64,000 bases of DNA from Neobacillus sp. SuZ13 (GCF_030123365.1 NZ_CP126107.1:3929501-3993500); one strand, 5' to 3'; positions 15,712-23,806 are shown, numbered from the stretch's first letter. Program-made: numbers and translations. The notes: generated from the letters alone by a model not told the origin.

Positions 15712-16695
15712 CTAACTATTCATTTTTAGCGATTGTTCATTCTGAATATTTTTCTGGTTACTTTTATGTGAAAAAAAGCTGTGCAGGATCATACCAACCA
15801 TGACCAATCCCATACCCCACCAAGATAGAAGCGTCGGGAAGGTGCTGTTTAGTAATAATATTTCTCCAAGAACTGCAAATAATACCTCCACAGATTGTGT
15901 CGCCTCAACGGCCGCAAGTTTCTGCATATTTCCTCTAACAAGATCGGTTGCTTTAAAAAATAAAATGGTGGCAACGACTCCTGAGGTTACAGCAACAAGT
16001 CCGGATTGGATTATTTGCCCTTTGCTTGGTGTGCCAATCGTAAATAGCCCATAAATCGATAAAACAATCCATAATGGAAGACTAGCTAAGGTCATCCCTA
16101 ATACACGTTGGAAGACATCCAGCCGTCCGCCACATATATCCATCATTTTTCGGTTTCCTAGTGGATAAGCAAATGAAGCAATCAGCACAGGAAGAACACC
16201 CAGGGAAATCGCACCAATTGATATTTGATTGGCCTGTTCCATTTGGATCAAGATAATTCCTAATAGGATTATCACTGACATCCCCAAGCCCTTAAATGGG
16301 ATTTTTCCCTTTTGCTGGATTGGACCTTTTTCAGTCATAACCCGTTCGTAAAAAAATGGCGCCAGCAAAGACCCTGAGATAATCGTTACCTGCCAAGTAG
16401 CTGCAATGAGCCACCCTGGGGCATATGCTGCAGAAAAACAAATAGGGCCATAAAATAATCCAAAACCAACCGAACTCCATAATAGCCAACTACCTGGATT
16501 TTTTTTCATATCCCAAAGCAAGGGTTTAAGATTTTTTCTTCCAATGACAATAATAAGTAAAAAAGGGACCATAAAGAAATACCTTAAAGATGCACTCCAA
16601 ATCCAGCTGCCCCCTGCCTGGTCCATCGATCTGTTGAGGATAAATGTAAATGCAAAAAAGAAAGCCGCTAAGATACCTAAAATAATCGGCCGCAA
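15712..16695 (-). CDS. EmrE-type multidrug resistance efflux transporter family protein (DMT superfamily)
   Basis: A 327-residue transporter with about ten hydrophobic helices, beginning MRPIILGILAAFFFAFTFILNRSMDQAGG. The repeated drug/metabolite-transporter layout is seen, with the second half carrying VAVTSGVVATILFFKATDL and AAVEATQSVEVLFAVLGE, typical of the 10-helix EmrE (PF13536) family. The C-terminus is a short polar tail. The substrate cannot be read; drug export is only a family label. Single gene, convergent with the DUF1657/YetF set. Confidence 0.85.
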   Translation of the reverse strand: MRPIILGILAAFFFAFTFILNRSMDQAGGSWIWSASLRYFFMVPFLLIIVIGRKNLKPLLWDMKKNPGSWLLWSSVGFGLFYGPICFSAAYAPGWLIAATWQVTIISGSLLAPFFYERVMTEKGPIQQKGKIPFKGLGMSVIILLGIILIQMEQANQISIGAISLGVLPVLIASFAYPLGNRKMMDICGGRLDVFQRVLGMTLASLPLWIVLSIYGLFTIGTPSKGQIIQSGLVAVTSGVVATILFFKATDLVRGNMQKLAAVEATQSVEVLFAVLGEILLLNSTFPTLLSWWGMGLVMVGMILHSFFSHKSNQKNIQNEQSLKMNS

Positions 16696-16899
16696 TAATC
16701 TCTACTCCTTCTATTACATTTTTAATATGTATATAGTGTATTTTCCATTATAATAGGGGAACTATCAAGTTGTAATTTTTATTGAGTTCATATGTATACA
16801 AACTTTTTTTACGCATAAAGTTTTTTGGATACAGATGAAACTTTCTTATCCCCCATTCGTAAAAAGAAAAGATTACTAAAAAAAGTGAGGTTGAGATCC

Positions 16900-17514
16900 A
16901 TGTTTGGAAAAGTAGCTGCCGATATTTTAGGTTTAAGTGATGTGGGTGCTGTTATTAAACCAGAGAATTATGACAAGGTAGACGCAGACGATTATGTCAT
17001 GCATGAAGACAATGAAAAAATTTATTTTCTTATCAAATCCAAATCAGATGAATATTGCTTTACCAACAATGCTCTTATCCATTTAAATGGAACAAGTGCA
17101 ACCAGCAAAAAGCGGATGCTCCATCGTTATAGTTATGCTACCAACCGAATCTCAGACGTTTATCTTGAAACAGCTGGAACAGTTGACCTTGACGTCGAAA
17201 TTAAATTTAAAATTGGTTCTGTACCTTTCTCCATTGATGTACATAAAAAACATATTGAGGAAATTAAGGATTTATATAAAGCCCTAATTAAAATTTCAGA
17301 AATATCACATGAAAATGAAATTTCCCTTCAGTTTGCTAAACAAAGCTTAGATGTTGCCTCCACTACTTTAGGTCGTGTTACAAGTGCAGACAGTAATTTG
17401 GTTGTACAATTCAAAATGCTTAATCAAGCAGCTTTTCAATGGTTAGAAGACAGTAAAAAGCAATATATAGTCAAAGACTTCGGCTATGTATTCGAAAAGT
17501 ATATTAACAACTAA
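16900..17514 (+). CDS. yvbH: YvbH-like PH-domain protein
   Basis: A 204-residue soluble protein that closely follows B. subtilis YvbH in length and sequence (YDKVDADDYVMHEDNEKIYFLI, then DVYLETAGTVDLDVEIKFK, ending DFGYVFEKYINN). The N-terminal 120 residues form the bacterial PH domain and the remaining helices the YvbH-type oligomerisation region. GAGG lies nine bases before the ATG; the ORF extends 25 codons upstream without a site. Structural studies of the family exist but the cellular role is unknown. Confidence 0.88.
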   Translation: MFGKVAADILGLSDVGAVIKPENYDKVDADDYVMHEDNEKIYFLIKSKSDEYCFTNNALIHLNGTSATSKKRMLHRYSYATNRISDVYLETAGTVDLDVEIKFKIGSVPFSIDVHKKHIEEIKDLYKALIKISEISHENEISLQFAKQSLDVASTTLGRVTSADSNLVVQFKMLNQAAFQWLEDSKKQYIVKDFGYVFEKYINN

Positions 17515-17520
17515 TAAACA

Positions 17521-17559
17521 AAAAGGCTTGCATCTATTTAATAGATGCAAGCCTTTTTT
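17521..17559. terminator. Bidirectional terminator
   Basis: AAAAGGCTTGCATCTATT pairs with AATAGATGCAAGCCTTTT, a long perfect stem, between convergent yvbH and YitT genes. Confidence 0.93.
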
Positions 17560-18370
17560 ATGGACTTGGCCGATGAAACAGCCCCATCACTTCAATCGTT
17601 TCTGTAATATTAACAAAGGCACGTGAATCGACTTCCGTGATTAAGTTTTTCACTTCATTCAGTTCATATCTGGAAATGACTGTTATCAATACATTCCGCT
17701 GGCTATTTGAGTATCCGCCAACACCGTCCAAAACAGTTAAGCCTCGATACAAATTTTTTAGTAAATGATTCCTCATCTCTTCACCTTTATCAGTAATGAT
17801 CATTAGAGTTAATTTTGCATGATCCGTATAGATTGCATCGACTACTTTACCGGTCACAAAAATAGATACTAAGGTATAAAGTGCAGAATCCCAATCGAAC
17901 AAAAATCCACTGATCATAATAACTACCGCATTCATGCCTGAAAGTAACGTACCAATTGGAAAATCCCTTTTTCTGGCTACGATCATGCCAATAATGTCAA
18001 ATCCCCCAGTCGATCCGGAACAACGGAAAACTATTCCTACACCTAAGCCCGTTAACGCACCACCAAAAATAGATGAAAGAATTCTATCATCTGCGATAGC
18101 AAATACGGGAATTACATACAGTCCTATCGAGATAACAATAACCGAAAAGATCGAATTCACGATAAATCTTTTTCCTAACATTTTATATCCAATAATTAAC
18201 AAAGGAAAATTTAGCAGGAAATTTGCCACTCCAGTATTCACCGGTGAGATCATCCCTAATATCATTGAAATTCCACTTAATCCACTGCTCAATACTTCAT
18301 GTGGGATTAAGAAAAGGTTAAACGCAACCACAATAATTAGAGATCCCAACATCATTCCAACAATCTGCAT
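17558..18370 (-). CDS. YitT-family membrane protein 2 (YvjA-like)
   Basis: A 270-residue integral membrane protein, second YitT/DUF2179 paralogue in the window. Helices include MMLGSLIIVVAFNLFLIP and SIFGGALTGLGVGIVFRCSGSTGGFDIIGMIVA; the C-terminal DUF2179 domain holds YRGLTVLDGVGGYSNSQRNVLITVI. AGGAGG lies nine bases before the ATG chosen; an ATG 11 codons upstream has no site. The stop codon lies within the base of the shared terminator. Function unsettled, as for the family. Confidence 0.9.
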   Translation of the reverse strand: MQIVGMMLGSLIIVVAFNLFLIPHEVLSSGLSGISMILGMISPVNTGVANFLLNFPLLIIGYKMLGKRFIVNSIFSVIVISIGLYVIPVFAIADDRILSSIFGGALTGLGVGIVFRCSGSTGGFDIIGMIVARKRDFPIGTLLSGMNAVVIMISGFLFDWDSALYTLVSIFVTGKVVDAIYTDHAKLTLMIITDKGEEMRNHLLKNLYRGLTVLDGVGGYSNSQRNVLITVISRYELNEVKNLITEVDSRAFVNITETIEVMGLFHRPSP

Positions 18371-18505
18371 GGTAAAAATCCTCCTAATACGAACAGGCGT
18401 CAATTCTAATTCAAAATAATACCGATACTCTCACTTAAAGTAAAATAAAAAAATTAATTTAAAAAAAACAAATTATCTGATAAATACTGATTAGAAAATT
18501 ACATA

Positions 18506-18534
18506 TTGACAATTCTATAAAAACTCATTTACTA
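18506..18534 (+). promoter_or_regulatory. Likely sigma-A promoter of the lysP leader
   Basis: TTGACA (18506-18511) and TTACTA (18529-18534) are separated by 17 bases, about 30 bases before the lysine aptamer. Confidence 0.5.
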
Positions 18535-18564
18535 TATTAATATATTTAATTTCATATAATAAAT

Positions 18565-18780
18565 CCTCATCAAACCGATGAGGTAGAGGTCGCGGTTTTT
18601 ATTAGTAAAGTGGACGAGATGTGAGAGACATTCATGACTCTACTTAAAAGGAAAAACTGCCGAAGTGTGCTTTTACTCTTCAAAAAGCATGCTGGGTCTG
18701 TCTTCAAATAGGAACAGAACTGTCACGATTATTTCTACCAGCTAATCGTGTTGAGCTATCTTTCGGAAGGTATGATGCGG
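18565..18780 (+). ncRNA. Lysine riboswitch (L box) aptamer
   Basis: The leader carries the conserved L-box elements in order: GGTAGAGGTCGCG near the 5' end, AGTAAAGTGGACGAGATG, AAAGGAAAAACTGCCGAAG, GCTGGGTCTGTC, AGAACTGTCACGA, and GAGCTATCTTTCGGAAGG at the 3' end. CCTCATCA at 18565-18572 can pair with TGATGCGG at 18772-18779 to close the aptamer, although it can also form a local hairpin with GATGAGG next to it. An intrinsic terminator follows at 18790-18822. Lysine binding is expected to favour termination and so reduce lysP expression (established for this class). Confidence 0.93.
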
Positions 18781-18789
18781 GGTATTGAC

Positions 18790-18822
18790 AATGCCATCGA
18801 TTATTCCTCGATGGCATTTTTT
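18790..18822 (+). terminator. Riboswitch expression-platform terminator
   Basis: AATGCCATCGA and TCGATGGCATT form the stem, followed by a T-run, between the lysine aptamer and lysP. Confidence 0.92.
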
Positions 18823-18871
18823 GTATTCCAAACTCCTTCTCGAAAAAAAGAAGAAAAGAGGAGTCAAGACT

Positions 18872-20353
18872 ATGCAAACTGCTAGAGTATTAAAAGAGTC
18901 TGAATATACAAGTGATTTAACAATACAAAAAGCTCCATCGGAATTAAAAAGAGGGTTAAAATCTCGTCACCTCACTATGATTTCCCTTGGCGGAACGATT
19001 GGAACAGGACTTTTTCTTGCCAGCGGCGGCGCCATCCATAGTGCAGGACCTGGCGGAGCCATTCTATCCTATCTTGTTATTGGTGTCATGGTTTTCTTTT
19101 TGATGCAAGGTTTAGCTGAAATGGGTGCCTATATGCCCGTTGCAGGAAGCTTTAGTACGTATGCCACCAAATTTGTCGACCCATCCCTTGGCTTTGCACT
19201 AGGCTGGAACTATTGGTATAACTGGGCCATTACCATTGCTGCAGAATTAGCTGCTGTAACGATGATCATGAAATTTTGGTTTCCAGATACACCGTCATTT
19301 ATTTGGAGTGGTATCTTTTTAGTGATTATGTTTCTCTTAAACTACCTTTCTGTCAAAGGTTTTGGAGAGGCAGAATATTGGTTTTCCTTAATCAAAGTGG
19401 TAACAGTTATTATTTTTGTTGTTACTGGGACGTTAATGATTATTGGTATCATGGGTAACGAAGCACCTGGCTTCAAAAACTTCACGATTGGTGATGCACC
19501 GTTCCACGGTGGGTTTTTGTCGATGCTAGGCATCTTTATGGCTGCAGGCTTTTCCTTTCAAGGAACAGAACTTTTGGGTGTGGCAGCAGGTGAAACAGAG
19601 GATCCAAAGAAAGCCATCCCACGTGCAGTAAAACAAGTGTTTTGGCGTATTTTATTATTTTATATATTGGCGATTTTGGTCATCGGTCTTCTTATACCTT
19701 ATACAAACGACAATTTAGCAAATGGCGATGTTACTGTGAGCCCATTTACTTTGGTTTTCCAAAAGGCAGGAATCGCTTTCGCTGCATCAATCATGAATGC
19801 AGTAATCTTAACTGCCGTTTTATCAGCAGGAAATTCAGGCATGTATGCATCAACCCGTATGCTTTGGGATTTAGCCCGTCAAGGTAAAGCCCCAAAATTC
19901 CTTGGTAAATTAAACAAAAGAGGCGTTCCAGTTAACGCCTTAATCGCAACAACTTTAGTGGGCACACTCGCTTTCCTTGCATCATTCTTTGGTGACGGAA
20001 CAGTATATGTCTGGTTATTAAATGCATCAGGGATGTCTGGCTTTATTGCTTGGCTTGGGATTGCTGTATGTCATTATCGTTTCCGAAAGGCATTTATTGC
20101 CCAAGGTAAAGATTTAAGCTTATTACCATATAAATCCAAACTCTTCCCATTTGGTCCAATCTTTGCTTTTCTTGTATGTGGATTTGTTGTCTTAGGACAA
20201 AACTATTCAGCATTTATGGGTGATCAAATTGATTGGAATGGAGTATTAGTCTCGTATATCGGCCTGCCATTATTCTTACTTGTATGGTTAGGATATAAAT
20301 TCACTAAAAAAACCAAAGTAATTCCTTTAAAGGAATGTGACTTAAACCAATAA
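18872..20353 (+). CDS. lysP: Lysine-specific permease
   Basis: A 493-residue amino-acid/polyamine (APC) permease with 12 predicted membrane helices. The consensus start of the family, RHLTMISLGGTIGTGLFLASG, is at about residues 31-51, followed by GPGGAILSYLVIGVMVF, EMGAYMPVAGSF and FQGTELLGVAAGETEDPKKAIPRA. These match LysP/YvsH. The lysine riboswitch immediately upstream makes lysine the likely substrate. The ATG at 18872 has AGAGGAG eight bases ahead; the longer frame begins inside the terminator and is rejected. Confidence 0.93.
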   Translation: MQTARVLKESEYTSDLTIQKAPSELKRGLKSRHLTMISLGGTIGTGLFLASGGAIHSAGPGGAILSYLVIGVMVFFLMQGLAEMGAYMPVAGSFSTYATKFVDPSLGFALGWNYWYNWAITIAAELAAVTMIMKFWFPDTPSFIWSGIFLVIMFLLNYLSVKGFGEAEYWFSLIKVVTVIIFVVTGTLMIIGIMGNEAPGFKNFTIGDAPFHGGFLSMLGIFMAAGFSFQGTELLGVAAGETEDPKKAIPRAVKQVFWRILLFYILAILVIGLLIPYTNDNLANGDVTVSPFTLVFQKAGIAFAASIMNAVILTAVLSAGNSGMYASTRMLWDLARQGKAPKFLGKLNKRGVPVNALIATTLVGTLAFLASFFGDGTVYVWLLNASGMSGFIAWLGIAVCHYRFRKAFIAQGKDLSLLPYKSKLFPFGPIFAFLVCGFVVLGQNYSAFMGDQIDWNGVLVSYIGLPLFLLVWLGYKFTKKTKVIPLKECDLNQ

Positions 20354-20362
20354 TTCTAATTG

Positions 20363-20393
20363 AAATAGTACGCAAAAATGCGTACTATTTTTT
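20363..20393 (+). terminator. Terminator after lysP
   Basis: AAATAGTACGCA and TGCGTACTATTT with a T-run of seven. Confidence 0.92.
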
Positions 20394-20399
20394 TCAAAG

Positions 20400-20431
20400 A
20401 AAAAACAGACTCTATGTTTGAGTCTGTTTTT
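20400..20431 (-). terminator. Terminator of the small XRE gene
   Basis: AAAAACAGACTC and GAGTCTGTTTTT form a strong stem directly beyond the stop codon of the minus-strand regulator gene. Confidence 0.85.
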
Positions 20432-20437
20432 ATGCTT

Positions 20438-20662
20438 CTATGCTTTCTTCTCCTCTGAAGACCAAATATATAAATCTTCAATGCGGCAATTCAATTCTTT
20501 GGAAATGGTCATCGCAGTATTTAAGCTCATTACTTTCTTTGACAAGTAGTCGTTGAGTTGAGTTTGTGGAATATTTGTATTCCTTTCCAAACTTTCCAAG
20601 TCCATACCGTTTTTGGATAGTAATTCTTTGAGGTTACTTTTTCTTGCCTTATAATTTGTCAA
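20438..20662 (-). CDS. Small XRE/Cro-type HTH regulator
   Basis: A 74-residue DNA-binding protein made almost entirely of one Cro/C1-type helix-turn-helix: NLKELLSKNGMDLESLERNTNIPQTQLNDYLSKK, then the NTAMTISKELNCRIEDLYIW closing helices. Such stand-alone XRE proteins of Bacillus resemble YozG and are usually autoregulated. Divergent from the small gene at 20821. Target unknown. Confidence 0.8.
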   Translation of the reverse strand: MTNYKARKSNLKELLSKNGMDLESLERNTNIPQTQLNDYLSKKVMSLNTAMTISKELNCRIEDLYIWSSEEKKA

Positions 20663-20820
20663 TATGACACCTCACTTTCTTTAAAGCATAACACATTACG
20701 TTTTGTTTTGAAAGGAAGTGGGCTTTAAGAATTCCATTTGGGTTTAATTATCCAATAAGATAGCAATGGGTTAAGGATTTTATGATATACTAACTAAGGA
20801 ATAGGTAAAGGGGTGTTAAA

Positions 20821-20994
20821 GTGAAAAACTCAACCAATCTATACAAAAACGGACAATCTGTAAATATTATTGAAACTGGCGAAGTCGTCACCATTCTAAA
20901 ATCACAATATGTAAAAAACATGAAAAGATATTCTTATATCGTTAAAGAACACCCAGAAACATTCTTTTTCGAAGAGGAATTAAAGGACCAATAA
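20821..20994 (+). CDS. Small protein, unknown (57 residues)
   Basis: A GTG start with AAGGGG seven bases upstream opens a 57-residue frame ending in a strong terminator. The sequence has a beta-rich start (LYKNGQSVNIIETGEVVTIL), aromatic centre (RYSYIVKEHPETFFFEEE) and looks like a compact single domain. Base composition and ribosome site support a real gene. No family is recognised. Confidence 0.7.
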   Translation: MKNSTNLYKNGQSVNIIETGEVVTILKSQYVKNMKRYSYIVKEHPETFFFEEELKDQ

Positions 20995-20998
20995 TATC

Positions 20999-21038
20999 AA
21001 AAAAGAGAAGACCAGTTTTTAAACTGGTCTTCTCTTTT
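20999..21038 (+). terminator. Rho-independent terminator
   Basis: AAAAGAGAAGACCAGTTT and AAACTGGTCTTCTCTTTT form an 18-pair stem right after the small gene at 20821. Confidence 0.92.
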
Positions 21039-21062
21039 AAATTGGCTGTGTTAAACTTGTCT

Positions 21063-21191
21063 GTTGATTTCCGTTCCAGGCACTTCGCTTTCCGCGGGCG
21101 TGCCGGGGAGCCTCCTCGTCGCTTTGCTCCTGCGGGGTCTCCCCTGCCCCGTACTCCCGCAGGAGTCTTCGTGCCTGAAACGAAGAGCAAC
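21063..21191. repeat. Dispersed GC-rich structured repeat, copy 2 (long form)
   Basis: A 129-base element flanked by GTTG and CAAC. Its basal stem CGTTCCAGGCAC pairs with GTGCCTGAAACG (one mismatch). It shares GATTTCCGTTCCAGGC and CTTCGCTTTCCGCGGGCG with copy 1 and carries an extra internal arm in which CTCCTGCGGG pairs with CCCGCAGGAG. It lies between the small gene and asnS, outside any gene. Confidence 0.82.
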
Positions 21192-21233
21192 AGAGTGCTA
21201 AAAACAACATTAACCTTTAACACAGCCTTTTAA

Positions 21234-22625
21234 TTAAAACTCAGCATTCCCTGTTGTTCTTGGGAACGGAATAACGTCTCTAATATTAGTCATTCCTGTT
21301 AGATACATAATTAAACGCTCAAAACCAATACCATAACCTGAATGTTTTGTGCCGCCATACTTCCTTAATTCCAGGTACCACCAGTAATCTTCTTCAGTCA
21401 TGCCAAGTTCATTTATTTTACCTGCTAAGATTTCTTCACGTTCTTCACGCTGACTGCCGCCTATCAATTCACCAATTCCTGGTACTAATAAATCTGTTGC
21501 CGCAACTGTTTTGTTGTCTTCATTTAGTCTCATATAGAAAGCTTTGATTTCTTTTGGATAATCAGTAACAAATACAGGTCGTTTAAATACCTTTTCGCTT
21601 AAATAGCGTTCATGCTCGGTTTGCAAGTCAAGGCCCCATTCAACTGGATACGCAAACGTTTCACCGGACTCCCGTAAAATATCAATAGCTTCCGTATAGG
21701 TCACACGGCCAAAGTCCGCCGTATAGGCATTATTTAAACGGTCTAGTAAACCTTTTTCAATAAAGCTGTTAAAGAAATTCATTTCTTCAGGAGCCTGTTC
21801 TAATACATAGCCAATTACGTATTTCACCATTTCTTCAGCTAAATCCATAATATCTGGCAGTTCAGCAAAGGCAACTTCAGGCTCAACCATCCAAAATTCT
21901 GCCGCATGTCTTGCAGTATTAGAGTTTTCTGCTCTAAATGTTGGGCCAAAGGTATAGACATTCCGGAATGCCAAAGCAAACGCCTCAGCCGACAACTGCC
22001 CGCTTACGGTCAAATTGGTTTCTTTATTAAAGAAATCCTTGCTAAGATCTGTTTTGCCCTCTTCATTTTTTGGAAGATTGTCCATATCTAAGGTAGTTAC
22101 TCGGAACATTTCCCCCGCACCTTCAGTGTCACTGCCGGTAATGATTGGTGAATGAACGTACACAAACCCTTTATCTTGGAAAAATTTATGAAGCGCATAG
22201 GATGCAAGCGATCTTACACGAAAAACGGCTGAAAACGTATTTGTCCTTGGTCGTAAATGAGCAATTGTTCGTAAGTATTCAAACGAATGCTTTTTCTTTT
22301 GCAATGGATAATCCACATTAGACGTACCTTCAATCACAATGTCAGTTGCTTTAATTTCAAAAGGCTGCTTTGCTTGTGGAGTATGAATAAAATCCCCTTT
22401 CACCCTAATAGAGGAGCTGATTGGGAGTTTGGCAATTTCCTTAAAGTTCGCTAACTGTTCATCAAATACAATTTGTACACCTTTAAAAAAGCTGCCATCA
22501 TTTAATTCAATGAACCCAAAAGTTTTGGAATCACGAATGGTACGAATCCAGCCGGATAATTCTACCTTTTGATCAACATAGCTTTCGGTATTTCTGTATA
22601 AGTCCTTAATTAAGGCCTGTTTCAT
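21234..22625 (-). CDS. asnS: Asparaginyl-tRNA synthetase
   Basis: A 463-residue class IIb aminoacyl-tRNA synthetase charging tRNA-Asn. The N-terminal OB-fold anticodon domain (about residues 1-115; ELSGWIRTIRDSKTFGFIELNDG) is followed by the catalytic core with motif 2 (FRAENSNTARHAAEFWMVEPE) and motif 3 (GIGFERLIMYLTGMTNIRDVIPFPRT). Full length. AGGAGG precedes the ATG. Unusually, a terminator hairpin lies between its promoter and ribosome site (22651-22690), suggesting attenuation. Confidence 0.96.
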   Translation of the reverse strand: MKQALIKDLYRNTESYVDQKVELSGWIRTIRDSKTFGFIELNDGSFFKGVQIVFDEQLANFKEIAKLPISSSIRVKGDFIHTPQAKQPFEIKATDIVIEGTSNVDYPLQKKKHSFEYLRTIAHLRPRTNTFSAVFRVRSLASYALHKFFQDKGFVYVHSPIITGSDTEGAGEMFRVTTLDMDNLPKNEEGKTDLSKDFFNKETNLTVSGQLSAEAFALAFRNVYTFGPTFRAENSNTARHAAEFWMVEPEVAFAELPDIMDLAEEMVKYVIGYVLEQAPEEMNFFNSFIEKGLLDRLNNAYTADFGRVTYTEAIDILRESGETFAYPVEWGLDLQTEHERYLSEKVFKRPVFVTDYPKEIKAFYMRLNEDNKTVAATDLLVPGIGELIGGSQREEREEILAGKINELGMTEEDYWWYLELRKYGGTKHSGYGIGFERLIMYLTGMTNIRDVIPFPRTTGNAEF

Positions 22626-22636
22626 TGATTTTCCTC

Positions 22637-22711
22637 CTAAATCTTATGTAAAAAAGTAAAAAACCTTCCATCCCAATTGGGACGAAAGGTAATATTCCAC
22701 AATACTATCAT
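22637..22711 (-). CDS. Possible leader peptide of asnS (24 residues)
   Basis: A 24-codon frame, starting with ATG and ending at a TAG next to the asnS ribosome site, runs right through the terminator hairpin. It includes two AAT (Asn) codons, one of them within the hairpin. Its ribosome site (GAAGGGA, about 13 bases upstream) is weak. Could be chance. Confidence 0.25.
   Translation of the reverse strand: MIVLWNITFRPNWDGRFFTFLHKI
22651..22690 (-). terminator. Terminator/attenuator hairpin in the asnS leader
   Basis: On the minus strand ACCTTTCGTCCC pairs with GGGATGGAAGGT (two wobble pairs, loop AATT), followed by a T-run. It lies about 45 bases after the inferred transcription start and 26 bases before asnS. 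Confidence 0.75.
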
Positions 22712-22734
22712 CGTTTTTCTTTTATCCCTTCAAT

Positions 22735-22763
22735 ATTATATAAAAATCATATCAAATTAGCAA
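22735..22763 (-). promoter_or_regulatory. Sigma-A promoter of asnS
   Basis: On the minus strand TTGCTA (22758-22763) and TATAAT (22735-22740) are separated by 17 bases. It places the leader terminator downstream of the promoter, so the hairpin belongs to the asnS transcript. Confidence 0.65.
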
Positions 22764-22797
22764 TATTCAACAAGATTTCCGTTTTAAAAGTAATTTT

Positions 22798-23679
22798 TTA
22801 ATTCGTTGTCGACTCTTTTGATAAGATAGTATTCTGTCCAGTAAATAGGACATTCAGCCATTTTATCCGGTCATAAAGTGCATCTTCACAGTTGGAAAAT
22901 AAATGATTCGTATCATACCAACTGATTTTTTTAGGAGAGCTGGCGATTGAATAAAAAGAGCTAGCTTGGTCTCGATCGATGTATTCGTCATTTTCGGCAA
23001 ATTGGAAAAATATTGATGCTGGCGAAGCATTTTTAACATAATGAATCGCATCCAATTTCTTAAGACTCGATATAAAATATTCGAATCGTTCAGGAGGTAA
23101 AAAGCCACGAATTAGCATGGCTAATGGATGCTCACTTGTCATTTGCATCTCTGACACTTGCCCATATCCAGAGATCAGAATAAAAGTTTTTATGCGAGGA
23201 TCAATACCTGAAAGAATTCCACCCCACGCTGCCCCTATGCCTTGACCGACAAAAGCAATCTTGGATTTATCCACATGCCCTAGCTCACTAAGCAATGTGA
23301 TTCCCCTTTTTATATCCATTACTGTTTGAATGTATTTTTGAATATCTGCTATTTCTTCAATGGTTTTTGAAAACTCGTTCTTTCCTTGTAACTTTTGATT
23401 TCCATTCCCTCTTAAGTATTGGGCTTCAATAAGCAGGGTAATATAGCCCTTGGTAGCTAGAATTTGGGCTTCACAGAAAAATGTTTTTCTATCTCCTTGA
23501 CTTGGGTGCATATAAATGACTGCAGGAAGAGGGCCGAGTTTATCAGGTATGAATAGAAAGGCAGAAACCTTGCCTTTGAAAGGGCTTTCATATTTGACAT
23601 CATTAATGTGAAAACCATTTTTGGCAATTGATTTAACCACCTCAAATCCAGAAAGTTTTTCTTCCTTAAATTCAAACAT
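22798..23679 (-). CDS. Alpha/beta-hydrolase fold protein lacking the nucleophile serine
   Basis: A 293-residue protein with the dienelactone-hydrolase/acetyl-xylan-esterase type alpha/beta fold: PAVIYMHPSQGDR (oxyanion strand), DIKRGITLLSELGHVDKSKIAFVGQGIGAA (elbow), FFQFAENDEYID (acid) and WYDTNHLF (histidine). The nucleophile elbow, normally G-x-S-x-G, reads G145-Q-G147-I-G149, the central codon being GGC. Acid and histidine positions remain. The ATG at 23679 has a G-rich site upstream; the longer frame has none. Either a non-catalytic protein or one using other chemistry. Confidence 0.8.
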   Translation of the reverse strand: MFEFKEEKLSGFEVVKSIAKNGFHINDVKYESPFKGKVSAFLFIPDKLGPLPAVIYMHPSQGDRKTFFCEAQILATKGYITLLIEAQYLRGNGNQKLQGKNEFSKTIEEIADIQKYIQTVMDIKRGITLLSELGHVDKSKIAFVGQGIGAAWGGILSGIDPRIKTFILISGYGQVSEMQMTSEHPLAMLIRGFLPPERFEYFISSLKKLDAIHYVKNASPASIFFQFAENDEYIDRDQASSFYSIASSPKKISWYDTNHLFSNCEDALYDRIKWLNVLFTGQNTILSKESTTN

Positions 23680-23791
23680 TAACAACCGCCCCCGCGAAGA
23701 TTCTTTATTATAATTTATTTGAATTTTCTGATTAATAGACCATATATCCAAGATTCTTATAAAAAAAACATAATCTCCAAAGTTTTTGATG

Positions 23792-23806
23792 AATTTTCAG
23801 AATATT
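23792..23806. promoter_or_regulatory. CodY-box-like site
   Basis: AATTTTCAGAATATT matches the CodY consensus AATTTTCWGAAAATT at 14 of 15 positions. It lies between the divergent alpha/beta-hydrolase gene and the small gene at 23878. Confidence 0.5.

Noticed and set aside
17934..18419. A 161-codon open frame antisense to the YitT gene
   Set aside because: Composition (Pro/Ile/Asn rich) and position make it a shadow of the membrane protein gene.
20942..21223. A 93-codon minus-strand frame across the GC-rich repeat
   Set aside because: It is a translation of the structured repeat and the terminator, with no ribosome site or family.
22626..22797. Classical T-box riboswitch before asnS
   Set aside because: Promoter to terminator is too short for stem I and a specifier loop, and the AGGGUGGNACCGCG box is missing.
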